8,700 nt of DNA from an uncultured Eubacteriales bacterium (GCA_900550625.1 URSW01000058.1:1-8700), one strand, 5' to 3'; counted from the stretch's first letter, positions 1-7,449 are shown. The notes: generated from the sequence alone by a model not told the origin. A program made the numbers and translations.

Positions 1-28
1 GAATACGGCAGGACGTCCTCACAATCTC

Positions 29-676
29 ATGAGAGATACGGTAGTGCACCGTATGCCTAAGCCCGACACGGGCAAGACCGCGCTTCAGAGCAGCGTCGAG
101 GTGTTCGGCAGAGCGTATGCCCGCGGTGAGCGAATCCGTGAGCACGCCGCAGCAGAACGCAAAGCTCCCCGCCGCAGAAGCGCCCCCCGTGTAAGCACAA
201 AGAAAACCGTTTCCGTCACAAAGATACTCGAAAACGTCAGAACCTTTTTTCTCGGCGCGAAGCCGAAGCATGTCGAGGTAAAGCAGAAGAAAGCGCCGTT
301 CCCGCTCGGTATGGTGGCACTTCTTGCGGTATGTACCATGATGGTTATGGTCATGATGAACTCGTTTGCTCAGCTTTACGAGTACAGGCGCGAGATTTCC
401 GACCTGAGAACAAAGCAGGAGCAGCTTGATGCCGAAGCGGTAAGGCTCAACGGACTTCTCGAAGCGCGCGACGATATACGCACTGTGGAACAGATCGCAA
501 CCGAAAAGATCGGAATGGTCAGCTCCGATCTCGTGGAATCGCGTTTCGTTTCGCTTGCCGATTCCGACAGAGTTGAACTCAAGGATACCGGAGATTCGGA
601 AAATACCGGCGCATTTTCGACACTGCTTTCCGCGATAGGTGAGAATCTCGGGAAAATATCGGAGTATTTCAACTGA
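29..676 (+). CDS. ftsL: FtsL/DivIC-like septum protein (start uncertain)
   Basis: Probable FtsL, a bitopic membrane protein that in known divisomes joins FtsB/DivIC and helps activate the FtsW-PBP synthase at the septum. From the ATG at 29 the product is 215 residues. Residues 1-90 are a hydrophilic, Arg/Lys-rich cytoplasmic region (RKAPRRR near 45-50). Residues about 91-113 form one membrane segment, and about 118-147 a coiled coil. Next comes VEQIATEKIGMV at 153-164, which resembles the short motif following the coiled coil in FtsL/DivIC proteins. The C-terminus ends in an amphipathic stretch (about 198-214). Position directly before a dcw PBP gene is the usual ftsL place. The start is unsure: the frame is open to base 2, and the only SD-like bases before the ATG (AGGA, 10-13) are 15 bases away, so the gene may begin left of the window. 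At 215 residues it is longer than most FtsL proteins (roughly 100-130), through the N-terminal part. Confidence 0.75.
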   Translation: MRDTVVHRMPKPDTGKTALQSSVEVFGRAYARGERIREHAAAERKAPRRRSAPRVSTKKTVSVTKILENVRTFFLGAKPKHVEVKQKKAPFPLGMVALLAVCTMMVMVMMNSFAQLYEYRREISDLRTKQEQLDAEAVRLNGLLEARDDIRTVEQIATEKIGMVSSDLVESRFVSLADSDRVELKDTGDSENTGAFSTLLSAIGENLGKISEYFN

Positions 677-701
677 ATATCCGCATATCGGATGACATTA
701 T

Positions 702-734
702 ATCGTGGCGTGCAAGAATGTACGCCACGATTTT
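702..734 (+). terminator. 13-bp hairpin after ftsL, possible weak terminator
   Basis: The arms ATCGTGGCGT (702-711) and ACGCCACGAT (722-731) are perfect 10-bp reverse complements. Three more pairs close inward (one G-U, then C-G and A-U), leaving a four-base AGAA loop at 715-718. Four T residues (731-734) follow, which is short for an intrinsic terminator. The hairpin itself is read directly. A role as partial terminator, processing site or mRNA stabiliser is inference. Confidence 0.5.
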
Positions 735-782
735 GAATATAATATAAAGACCTTTGCGAAATCCGAACGGACATGAAATCCG

Positions 783-801
783 AAACGGCTGCGCCGTTTT
801 T
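783..801 (+). terminator. Terminator-like hairpin just before the PBP ribosome site (candidate attenuator)
   Basis: AAACGGC (783-789) pairs with GCCGTTT (793-799) around a three-base TGC loop, and the 3' arm runs into five T residues (797-801). This is the form of a small intrinsic terminator. It ends two bases before the GGAGGG ribosome site of the next gene, so on the transcript it could either terminate leader transcription or sit beside the initiation site. No alternative antiterminator fold was identified by eye. The stem is short and its A-U/U-A base is weak. Confidence 0.45.
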
Positions 802-803
802 AT

Positions 804-819
804 GGAGGGATATATTTTG
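804..819 (+). promoter_or_regulatory. Ribosome binding site fixing a TTG start for the PBP gene
   Basis: GGAGGG (804-809) lies seven bases upstream of an in-frame TTG at 817-819. Two other in-frame candidates, TTG at 754 and ATG at 802, have no Shine-Dalgarno sequence. The ATG at 802 overlaps the GGAGGG itself and the TTG at 754 lies upstream of the hairpin. Spacing therefore favours the TTG at 817. Confidence 0.7.
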
Positions 820-3180
820 CCCGAAGAAAACAAGAACAGAAAAAACGATGACGCATATTCCGCGCTCCCCGGAAAGAGGATCGAGCGGCGGACGGTACGG
901 CGCGCAATAGCGATTATGGCGTGCTTTGCCGTATGCGCTTTATCCGTGGTCGCCGTACTTTTTAAAATGCAGGTGATCGACTATGAAAATTACCAGAAGC
1001 GTGTGCTCGATCAGCTTACGGTCGAGACCGAGGTGAACCCGGCACGCGGTGAGATATACGACAGAAACGGCAACATCCTTGCGACCAACGTGTCGAACTA
1101 CATGGTTATAATCTCTCCCAAGGATATAGTCGATGCGATGGAGGATGATGACAATGCCGTTCAGGCGTTCTCATGGACCGACGGCGACGGAAAGACGCTT
1201 GACGGGCTCAAGATGAACGAGCTTATCGCGCACCGCCTCTCGGAGTTGCCCGATGTCGATTACGATACCGTTATCGAAAAGGCATCAAAGCGCAACAGAA
1301 AATACGAAAAGATAACCGAGGGGCTGAACGAAGAGGAAGCGGATGAGATTCGCAGATTCATCTCCGAATACGATCTCACCGATCAGATATACCTCCGTGC
1401 GACGTCGGTGAGGTATTACCCCTACTCCGATCTGTGCTCCCACGTCCTCGGATTCACAAACCGCGACGGAGTCGGCATATACGGTCTTGAGAGCTATTAC
1501 AACAACCTGCTCGAGGGAACGAGCGGCAGATACATAACCGCGCAGGACGCGCATTCAAACGATATGCCGTTCACATACGAAAGCTACATAGAAGCTTCAA
1601 ACGGCTATAATATTGAGACGACCATCGACGTATATATACAGTATGAGCTTGAAAATCAGCTTGAGGATACCTACAAGGACAACGGAGCGGACGAACGCGC
1701 CTGCGGCATTGTCATGGACGTGAACACGGGCGCGATACTTGCCATGGCGACGTATCCTCCGTTCGATCTGAACGATCCGTATACACTCGATCAGTATTCA
1801 AAGGAAAAGCTTGCGGCGTCGGGACTTGAGGAGGGAAGCGATGCATATCGTAAAAGCTATTATGAGATGCTCTACAATATGTGGTCGAACAAGGCGGTTA
1901 CGGTACTCTATGAGCCGGGTTCAACCTTCAAGGCGGTCACCGCAACGATAGGATTTGAAGAGAATGTCCTGAAGGAAAGCGACACCTTCTATTGCTCGGG
2001 AAGCTATAAGGTTGACGGTTACCCTCGTCCGATCTCGTGCCATAAGCATGAGGGTCACGGACTTGTTGACTTCGTACACGGACTTCAGCAGTCCTGCAAC
2101 CCCACGATGATGATGCTCGGCGAGCGCATCGGAGCCGAAAAGTTCTATAAGAATTTCCGAGCGTTCGGGTATACCGAGAAAACGGGGATCGACCTTCCCG
2201 CAGAATCATCGTCCATAGTCTCCGATGAGAAGAATTTCAACGGAGTATCGCTTGCGGTTTACACATTCGGTCAGACGTTCAAGGTCACTCCGATTCAGCA
2301 GATCGACGCTATAGCGGCGATCGCAAACGGCGGAAATCTCGTCACACCGCACCTGATATCACGCATTTTAGACGATGACGGAAATACGGTGTACGAATAC
2401 AAGACCGATGTAAAGCGTCAGGTCGCAAGCGAAAGCAGCTGCGAAAGGGTCACGACGATACTTGAAGCGGGCGTTTCCGGCGACGGCGGCGCGAAGAACG
2501 CATATGTCCGCGGATACAAGGTCGCCGCGAAAACCGGTACCTCCGAGAAGAAGGATAAATACGACGAAAACGGAAACACGCCGTACCGCGTCGGCTCGAC
2601 CGTCGCCTATGCTCCGGCGGAGGACCCCGAGATCGCCGCCATAATCATAGTCGATGAGCCGACGAACGAGCGAATCTACGGAAGCGTGGTCGCGGCGCCG
2701 TACATATCGAATCTTCTTTCGTTTACACTGCCTTACCTCGGATATGAGCCGCAGTACAGCGCAGAGGAGCTTGAAGCCGTCGAAGTGACGGTCGGAACAT
2801 ACGTCGGATCGGAAAAGGCGACGGCTGTCGCGTACATCGAAGCGGCGGGACTGAAATACGAGATCATCGGAAGCGGCGATACCGTCACCGCACAGATTCC
2901 CGAGGCGGGAAGCTTGGTACTTAAATCAGCCGGAAAGATCCTTCTCTATACCGGAGGCGAGAGCGCGACACAAAGCGTTCAGGTTCCGGATCTCAAGGGC
3001 AAGACCGCAGCGGCGGCAAATCAGATACTCACCAACATGGGACTGAACGTAAGCTTTACCGGAACGCAGAGCCTCCGCGACGGCGCGCTTGTCACATCTC
3101 AGTCGATCGAGGCGGGGACGGAGGTCCCGCCCGGAACTGTTGTCACGCTTGATATAAAGCACCTTGACGGAACAGACTGA
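817..3180 (+). CDS. ftsI: Class B penicillin-binding protein, septal transpeptidase with two PASTA domains (FtsI/PBP2B/SpoVD family)
   Basis: D,D-transpeptidase that cross-links septal peptidoglycan on the outer membrane face, normally paired with FtsW. From the TTG at 817 it has 787 residues. A short basic cytoplasmic tail is followed by one membrane anchor (about 30-49). The class B N-terminal module starts with RGEIYDRNG (77-85) and continues through YPYSDLCSHVLGF (201-213). The transpeptidase domain has the active-site STFK (Ser369, Lys372; EPGSTFK context), an SCN second motif (426-428) and KTGT (572-575). Two PASTA repeats follow, about 654-714 and 721-783; the second has canonical VPDLKGK, while the first lacks the VPD opening. 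It is longer than PBP2B (about 715), with acidic inserts near 108-128 and 325-355. Both PBP2B and SpoVD have PASTA tails, so a vegetative or sporulation role cannot be told from sequence. Being alone in the cluster with ftsL and ftsW favours vegetative division. Confidence 0.93.
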   Translation: MPEENKNRKNDDAYSALPGKRIERRTVRRAIAIMACFAVCALSVVAVLFKMQVIDYENYQKRVLDQLTVETEVNPARGEIYDRNGNILATNVSNYMVIISPKDIVDAMEDDDNAVQAFSWTDGDGKTLDGLKMNELIAHRLSELPDVDYDTVIEKASKRNRKYEKITEGLNEEEADEIRRFISEYDLTDQIYLRATSVRYYPYSDLCSHVLGFTNRDGVGIYGLESYYNNLLEGTSGRYITAQDAHSNDMPFTYESYIEASNGYNIETTIDVYIQYELENQLEDTYKDNGADERACGIVMDVNTGAILAMATYPPFDLNDPYTLDQYSKEKLAASGLEEGSDAYRKSYYEMLYNMWSNKAVTVLYEPGSTFKAVTATIGFEENVLKESDTFYCSGSYKVDGYPRPISCHKHEGHGLVDFVHGLQQSCNPTMMMLGERIGAEKFYKNFRAFGYTEKTGIDLPAESSSIVSDEKNFNGVSLAVYTFGQTFKVTPIQQIDAIAAIANGGNLVTPHLISRILDDDGNTVYEYKTDVKRQVASESSCERVTTILEAGVSGDGGAKNAYVRGYKVAAKTGTSEKKDKYDENGNTPYRVGSTVAYAPAEDPEIAAIIIVDEPTNERIYGSVVAAPYISNLLSFTLPYLGYEPQYSAEELEAVEVTVGTYVGSEKATAVAYIEAAGLKYEIIGSGDTVTAQIPEAGSLVLKSAGKILLYTGGESATQSVQVPDLKGKTAAAANQILTNMGLNVSFTGTQSLRDGALVTSQSIEAGTEVPPGTVVTLDIKHLDGTD

Positions 3181-3327
3181 CAAATAACGTCGCTTTCGCG
3201 CATGCTCACACGAAAAATTCGGACGAAAAATATAAAGGAATAACGAAAGATATGCTGCCGCGCTTCGGCGCTGATACCGAAGCCGAATGAATAATCTTGC
3301 CGCATCGGCGGCGGAACGGAGACGGTC
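3181..3327 (+). other. PBP-murE gap with one small hairpin and the murE ribosome site
   Basis: This 147-base gap contains a 7-bp inverted repeat, GCTTCGG (3262-3268) with CCGAAGC (3277-3283), and an eight-base loop. No T tract follows, so it does not look like a terminator. GGAG at 3318-3321 is six bases before the murE ATG and is a good ribosome site. TATAAA at 3231-3236 has no -35 partner at a proper distance. I see no convincing gene here; a 12-codon ATG frame (3252-3290) overlaps the hairpin but is unsupported. Confidence 0.4.
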
Positions 3328-4821
3328 ATGAAGCTTTCGCTGTTTCTTTCGGGGGTGAGCGTGCTCTCCTCCAACTTCGATCCCGATTCACTTGACGCAA
3401 ACGGAATTTCGACGGATTCGCGCACCGTTCGTCCGGGAGAGCTTTTCATCTGCCTTGACGGAACGAGCTTTGACGGTGCGGACTATATATCCGAAGCGTC
3501 GGCAGCGGGTGCGTGCGCGGTCGTCGTGCGGCGCGGCAAGCGCGTGCCGGACGGTGTCCGTTATCTCGAAGTCGCATCGACACGTTACTGCGCCGCGCAG
3601 ATATGGAACAACTTCTGTTCCCGCCCCGCAGACGGCATGAATATAATCGCCGTTACGGGGACGAACGGCAAGACCACGACCTCGTTCATCCTTGAGGCAC
3701 TGCTGCGCAGTGTGGGCGTGCGTACGGGGCTTATCGGAACGGTCGGTGCGAAGATCGACGGAAAGCCGGTCGATATAGGACACGGAAGCGAGATCGATTC
3801 GGCAGCCTGCGCGATGACGACACCCGATCCGAAGTATCTCTACGGAGCGCTTCGCATGATGAGGGACGCGGGATGCGAGTATGTCGTTATTGAGGCATCG
3901 AGCCACGCGCTTCATCAGCGCAAGCTTGATCCGCTCCGACCGAAGCTGTCCCTTTTCACGAATCTGTCGCCGGAGCATCTCGACTACCACTTTACCATGG
4001 AGGCATACGCAAAGGCAAAGGCTCACCTGTTTGAACTAAGCGAGGCGGGAATAATGAACGGCGATGATCCGTATTCGCGGCACATCGCGTCGCTTGCGCC
4101 GAAGTGCCCGATGAAATTTCTTTCGAAAAAACAGCGCGCGGATTTTACGGTTGAATCTCCCGTGCTCCGCGGACTTTCGGGAGTTTCATATGACCTTTTG
4201 TCGGAACAAGGGAAAGTACATGCCGATGTCGCCCTTCCGGGGTATTTCAATATAACCGATTCCGCCCTTGCGGCATCGGCGGCGCTGAGCCTCGGCGCGG
4301 AATGCGGCGACGTTGAAAAGGCGCTTGGGCTTGTCGGTCAGATCGACGGCAGAATGGAGAGGCTGTACGACGGGGAATTTACCGTGATCAGGGATTTCGC
4401 CCATACCGCTTTAGCTCTCGAAGGAGCGCTTTCCGTTGTGAAGAAATGTACTCGGGGAAGGGTGATATGCGTTTTCGGCTGCGGAGGCGACCGCGATAAA
4501 AGCAAGAGAGCGCCGATGGGCGAATGCGCAACGAGACTTGCGGATATTTCCGTTGTGACTTCGGATAATCCGAGAACGGAGAATCCGATATCGATAATCG
4601 AGGATATACTACGCGGCGTTCACCGTGACAGCGATTATACGGTAGTTCCGAACAGGCGGGAGGCGATCGCCTGCGCGCTTTCGATTGCGCGCGAGGGCGA
4701 TACGGTGATGCTGTGCGGCAAGGGACACGAAAATTACGAGATAGATTCTTCGGGAAAGCATCCATTTGACGAGCGGTCGGTGGTGGCGGAGTTTACCGAG
4801 AAAAATAAACGGCAAAATTAA
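3328..4821 (+). CDS. murE: UDP-MurNAc-L-Ala-D-Glu:meso-diaminopimelate ligase MurE
   Basis: Cytoplasmic ATP-dependent ligase adding the third amino acid of the peptidoglycan stem peptide. The 497 residues match the usual family length. The N-terminal UDP-binding domain holds ISTDSR (27-32). The central domain has the P-loop GTNGKTTT (111-118), MTTPDP (163-168), EASSHALHQ (189-197), TNLSPEHLDYH (211-221) and the lysine expected to be carbamylated (K231). The C-terminal domain has GRMER (341-345), FGCGGDRD (383-390), DNPR (413-416) and GKGHE (464-468). DNPR with G464 and E468 is the known meso-DAP-selecting signature; lysine-adding enzymes differ at the Arg. The usual VDYAHTPD motif reads IRDFAHTAL (354-362), so the Pro-Asp after AHT is replaced by Ala-Leu. 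The ATG has GGAG six bases upstream. The gap before murF is 85 bases and contains a promoter. Confidence 0.96.
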   Translation: MKLSLFLSGVSVLSSNFDPDSLDANGISTDSRTVRPGELFICLDGTSFDGADYISEASAAGACAVVVRRGKRVPDGVRYLEVASTRYCAAQIWNNFCSRPADGMNIIAVTGTNGKTTTSFILEALLRSVGVRTGLIGTVGAKIDGKPVDIGHGSEIDSAACAMTTPDPKYLYGALRMMRDAGCEYVVIEASSHALHQRKLDPLRPKLSLFTNLSPEHLDYHFTMEAYAKAKAHLFELSEAGIMNGDDPYSRHIASLAPKCPMKFLSKKQRADFTVESPVLRGLSGVSYDLLSEQGKVHADVALPGYFNITDSALAASAALSLGAECGDVEKALGLVGQIDGRMERLYDGEFTVIRDFAHTALALEGALSVVKKCTRGRVICVFGCGGDRDKSKRAPMGECATRLADISVVTSDNPRTENPISIIEDILRGVHRDSDYTVVPNRREAIACALSIAREGDTVMLCGKGHENYEIDSSGKHPFDERSVVAEFTEKNKRQN

Positions 4822-4843
4822 AGTCCAAAAATTAAATCACGCC

Positions 4844-4872
4844 TTGAAAAACATGAGGTTTTTGTGTATAAT
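4844..4872 (+). promoter_or_regulatory. Sigma-A type promoter upstream of murF
   Basis: TTGAAA (4844-4849) and TATAAT (4867-4872) are separated by exactly 17 bases, close to the vegetative sigma-70/sigma-A consensus. The surrounding DNA is AT-rich, unlike the genes on either side. Transcription would be expected to begin near 4879, about 27 bases before the murF ATG, leaving a short leader with the AAGGAG ribosome site. This is the best promoter visible in the window. It would let murF, mraY and ftsW be transcribed independently of the upstream genes. Confidence 0.8.
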
Positions 4873-4894
4873 GTAAAGTAGATATTTATACTGC

Positions 4895-4900
4895 AAGGAG
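4895..4900 (+). promoter_or_regulatory. murF ribosome binding site
   Basis: AAGGAG lies six bases before the ATG at 4907, a near-ideal Shine-Dalgarno arrangement that fixes the murF start. Confidence 0.8.
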
Positions 4901-4906
4901 TCGAAA

Positions 4907-6340
4907 ATGAGCGTTGAACTTAAAATAAAAAATCTGACTGCGGAAGAGATTGCGAAGGTCTGCCGCGCTGAGCTCATAAAGATCGGTTCTCCGGCTTCCG
5001 AAATCGTCGAAAGAATATCTCACGATTCACGCGAGGGCGGGGATAAAACGCTTTTTTGCGCCATTGTGGGTGAAAAATACGACGGTCACGATTTTATTGC
5101 GGATGCGGTTTCGACGGGAAGTCAGGTGGTGCTTCTTTCGTCGCTGCCCGAAAATACCGATGGGCTTGATTTTTACGCGATTCGCGTTGAGGATACCGTG
5201 AAGGCGCTCGGAACTCTTGCCGCGTACTATAAAGATTTTTCCGATGCTACGTTTGTGGCGGTCACGGGTTCCGTCGGAAAAACGACCACGAAGGAGTTTA
5301 TCTCCGCCGTGGCATCGGCGTCGTTCAAGACGCATAAGACGAAAGGCAACTACAATAACGAGATAGGTCTGCCGCTGACGCTGTTCGATCTTTCTCCCGA
5401 CGATAAGGTTTCCGTTATCGAGATGGGAATGTCCGCGCGCGGCGAGATAGAGTATATGTCAAAGCTCGTGCGTCCCGACATTGCGGTCATAACAAACATC
5501 GGTACATCTCACCTTGCCGCGCTCGGAACGCGGGAGAACATATGCGCAGCCAAATTGGAGATCGTCAGCGGACTTAAAAAGGACGGTTCGCTTATGCTTA
5601 ACGCCGACGAGCCGCTTTTGTTCGCCACCCGCGGTCATGTCGAGCCCGAACCCGAATTCGTCAGCGTGTACAACCGCTTCGGCGATTACCGCGCGGTCAA
5701 TATACGCTATCTTGAAAACGGGATTATGTACGATCTCATTTACAACAACAAAGCAGTCACCAATGTCGAGATTCCCGCGCTCGGCAGACATAACGTATAC
5801 AATTCGCTTATCGCATATGCGGTCGGCGTCAAGCTCGGCATGACCGACGACATGATCCGCCGCGGACTTCTTACGTTTGTAAGCACCGACAAGCGTCAGA
5901 ACATATACGACGTCGGCGGAATAACGGTTATCGACGACTGCTATAACGCAAGCCCCGAATCCATGCGTGCGGCGATAGACGTGCTTACGTCGATCGCGTC
6001 GAGAAGAGGCGTTAAGCCCTGTGCGCTTCTCGGAGATATGCTTGAGCTCGGAGAGTATTCGAGGCTCATGCACGATCAGCTCGGTCAGTACGCTGCGCAG
6101 ATGAAGGTGCAGAAGCTTTACTGCTACGGAGCAATGGCGGATATCGTTGCGGAAGCGGCGATAAAGAAGGGCGTGCGCGCGGACAATGTATATGTCAGTC
6201 TCGATTCCGACAATCCGACGGAGATGGCGAAGATGATAAATTCATCGATGCAGTCGGGCGACGTGCTTCTTGTAAAAGCGAGCCGTGCGGTTTCGGCGGA
6301 GCGGGTCATCGAAGCCTTGAAGAAGATACGAAAAAAATGA
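4907..6340 (+). CDS. murF: UDP-MurNAc-tripeptide:D-alanyl-D-alanine ligase MurF
   Basis: Cytoplasmic ATP-dependent ligase that attaches the D-Ala-D-Ala dipeptide to UDP-MurNAc-tripeptide, completing the soluble pentapeptide precursor that MraY uses. The 477 residues are a little longer than the common 450-460. The N-terminal domain carries the ISHDSRE segment (37-43). The ATPase domain has the P-loop GSVGKTTTK (121-129), the MurF-typical KTKGNYNNEIGLPLTL (144-159), EMGMSARGEIE (172-182), NIGTSHL (197-203), a conserved active-site lysine in AAKLEI (K216) and NADEP (232-236). The C-terminal domain has GRHNVYN (293-299), DDCYNASPESM (343-353) and GDMLELGEYS (376-385). Near the end, KASR (457-460) stands where KGSR is common. 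The combination of KGNYNNEIG and DDCYNASP separates MurF from MurC, MurD and MurE. It is driven by its own promoter and RBS as well as possible read-through from murE. Confidence 0.96.
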   Translation: MSVELKIKNLTAEEIAKVCRAELIKIGSPASEIVERISHDSREGGDKTLFCAIVGEKYDGHDFIADAVSTGSQVVLLSSLPENTDGLDFYAIRVEDTVKALGTLAAYYKDFSDATFVAVTGSVGKTTTKEFISAVASASFKTHKTKGNYNNEIGLPLTLFDLSPDDKVSVIEMGMSARGEIEYMSKLVRPDIAVITNIGTSHLAALGTRENICAAKLEIVSGLKKDGSLMLNADEPLLFATRGHVEPEPEFVSVYNRFGDYRAVNIRYLENGIMYDLIYNNKAVTNVEIPALGRHNVYNSLIAYAVGVKLGMTDDMIRRGLLTFVSTDKRQNIYDVGGITVIDDCYNASPESMRAAIDVLTSIASRRGVKPCALLGDMLELGEYSRLMHDQLGQYAAQMKVQKLYCYGAMADIVAEAAIKKGVRADNVYVSLDSDNPTEMAKMINSSMQSGDVLLVKASRAVSAERVIEALKKIRKK

Positions 6341-6373
6341 TCCGGACGGCGGCGTGCCAAATGCCGCGGGATC
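6339..6373 (+). other. Imperfect hairpin overlapping the murF stop
   Basis: GATCC (6339-6343) can pair with GGATC (6369-6373), and inside it GCGGC (6349-6353) with GCCGC (6363-6367) around a nine-base loop. An asymmetric bulge (five bases against one) separates the two helices. It has no T tract. By eye it is a plausible but unproven RNA fold. Confidence 0.25.
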
Positions 6374-6425
6374 CGGGAGCGACAGAAATCGCCGCTTTGC
6401 GAATCATATTTCCCGAATGAAAGGA

Positions 6426-6440
6426 AGCCTTCCGAAGGCT
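6426..6440 (+). other. Small hairpin just upstream of mraY start
   Basis: AGCCTT (6426-6431) and AAGGCT (6435-6440) form a perfect 6-bp stem with a CCG loop, ending 11 bases before the mraY ATG. The only SD-like bases near that start are GAAGG (6434-6438), lying mostly in the 3' arm and 13 bases from the ATG. If the stem forms, it would cover this weak ribosome site. No T tract follows, so termination is unlikely. Confidence 0.35.
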
Positions 6441-6451
6441 GATGATACTTT

Positions 6452-7447
6452 ATGAGTCAGAGAATACTTTTTGCCGTTTGCCTTGTCTTTACCTTTGCGG
6501 TGACGGTGATGATTCTGAGAAAGCTTATCCCGTTCCTGAAAAGCAAAAAGATGGGACAGCATATTCTCGATATCGGTCCGAGATGGCACCGCAGTAAAGA
6601 GGGAACGCCTACCATGGGCGGACTCTCGTTTATCATAGCTTCGGCGGCGGCGGGACTTTGCGCGTTCGTTTATCTCGGGATACGCGACGGATTTTCGAAT
6701 CATCTTGCGCTTCTGTTTACGCTTCTCTTTGCTGCAGCCAACGGACTAATCGGCATGATCGACGATTCGGCGAAGCTGCGCAAAGCGCAGAACGAGGGGC
6801 TTACCGCTCCGCAGAAGTATCTGCTCCAGCTTGCCGCATCCGGTGCATACCTTGCCTCGATGATGGCATCGGGTAATTTGACGACGGAGCTTTATATTCC
6901 GTTCGTCGGGGCGACGCTTGAGCTCGGGGTGCTTTACTATGCGTTTGCGCTCATCCTCCTTACGGGAGTGGTCAATGCGGTAAACCTTACCGACGGGATC
7001 GACGGGCTTGTAAGCTCGGTCACGCTTGTAGTCGGCGTGTTCTTCGCCCTCTGCGCGTTTATCCTTCCGGATATGTGCGAGCTGACCGTGCCGTCGGCGC
7101 TTATTATCGCATCATCTGCGGGATTTCTTATCTACAACTTCTATCCCGCAAGAGTGTTCATGGGCGATACCGGTTCGCTTTATCTCGGCGCTTTTACGGT
7201 CGGATGTGCATTTATGGCGGGAAATCCGCTCATAATTGTCGTATGCGGCATCATATACATAATTGAGGCGTTCTCCGTTATGCTTCAGGTCGGGTATTTC
7301 AAGATCACCCACGGAAAGCGGCTCTTCAAAATGGCTCCGATCCACCACCATTTCGAAAAATGCGGATGGAGCGAGCTGAAAATAGTCGGAGTTTTCACAT
7401 TTATAACAGCGCTGTTCTGCGCGATTGCGTGGCTCGGCGTAAAATAA
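6452..7447 (+). CDS. mraY: Phospho-N-acetylmuramoyl-pentapeptide-transferase MraY
   Basis: Polytopic membrane enzyme that transfers phospho-MurNAc-pentapeptide from UDP to undecaprenyl phosphate, making lipid I on the inner face of the membrane. The 331 residues fit the family, with about ten hydrophobic segments. Signature motifs occur in the expected order: GPRWHRSKEGTPTMGG (42-57), the aspartate pair in GMIDDSAK (D104, D105), NAVNLTDGIDGL (175-186), FMGDTGS with D239 (236-242), and MAPIHHHFE (304-312). The ATG at 6452 is the earliest plausible start, since an in-frame stop lies at 6443-6445. It lacks a strong Shine-Dalgarno sequence; GAAGG is 13 bases away inside a hairpin. The ATG overlaps the TGA of a 12-codon frame (ATGA at 6452-6455). 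In most dcw clusters murD follows, but here the next gene is ftsW. Confidence 0.96.
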   Translation: MSQRILFAVCLVFTFAVTVMILRKLIPFLKSKKMGQHILDIGPRWHRSKEGTPTMGGLSFIIASAAAGLCAFVYLGIRDGFSNHLALLFTLLFAAANGLIGMIDDSAKLRKAQNEGLTAPQKYLLQLAASGAYLASMMASGNLTTELYIPFVGATLELGVLYYAFALILLTGVVNAVNLTDGIDGLVSSVTLVVGVFFALCAFILPDMCELTVPSALIIASSAGFLIYNFYPARVFMGDTGSLYLGAFTVGCAFMAGNPLIIVVCGIIYIIEAFSVMLQVGYFKITHGKRLFKMAPIHHHFEKCGWSELKIVGVFTFITALFCAIAWLGVK

Positions 7448-7449
7448 CA

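Noticed and set aside
738..743. TATAAT as a -10 element for the PBP gene
   Set aside because: The bases 17 upstream (715-720, AGAATG) bear no likeness to TTGACA, and no properly spaced extended TG is present. An AT-rich stretch is enough to explain it.
754..816. A start at TTG 754 or ATG 802 for the PBP gene
   Set aside because: Neither has a ribosome site, and the first would place the terminator-like hairpin inside the coding region. GGAGGG at 804-809 is ideally spaced for TTG 817.
3252..3290. Twelve-codon frame before murE as a leader peptide
   Set aside because: The AAAGGA upstream is 12 bases away, the frame does not touch the murE start, and murE has its own good ribosome site.
3388..4026. 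Long open frames on the - strand opposite murE, murF (5459-6073) and ftsW (7285-7977)
   Set aside because: They lie wholly or mainly opposite well-supported genes, show no recognisable domains, have Cys/Arg-rich shadow-like translations and lack ribosome sites that I can see. Codon bias of the real genes explains them.
4847..4863. AAAAAC/GTTTTT stem as a terminator for murE
   Set aside because: The stem is almost all A-T, with no GC core and no following T tract beyond its own arm, and it lies within the promoter spacer.
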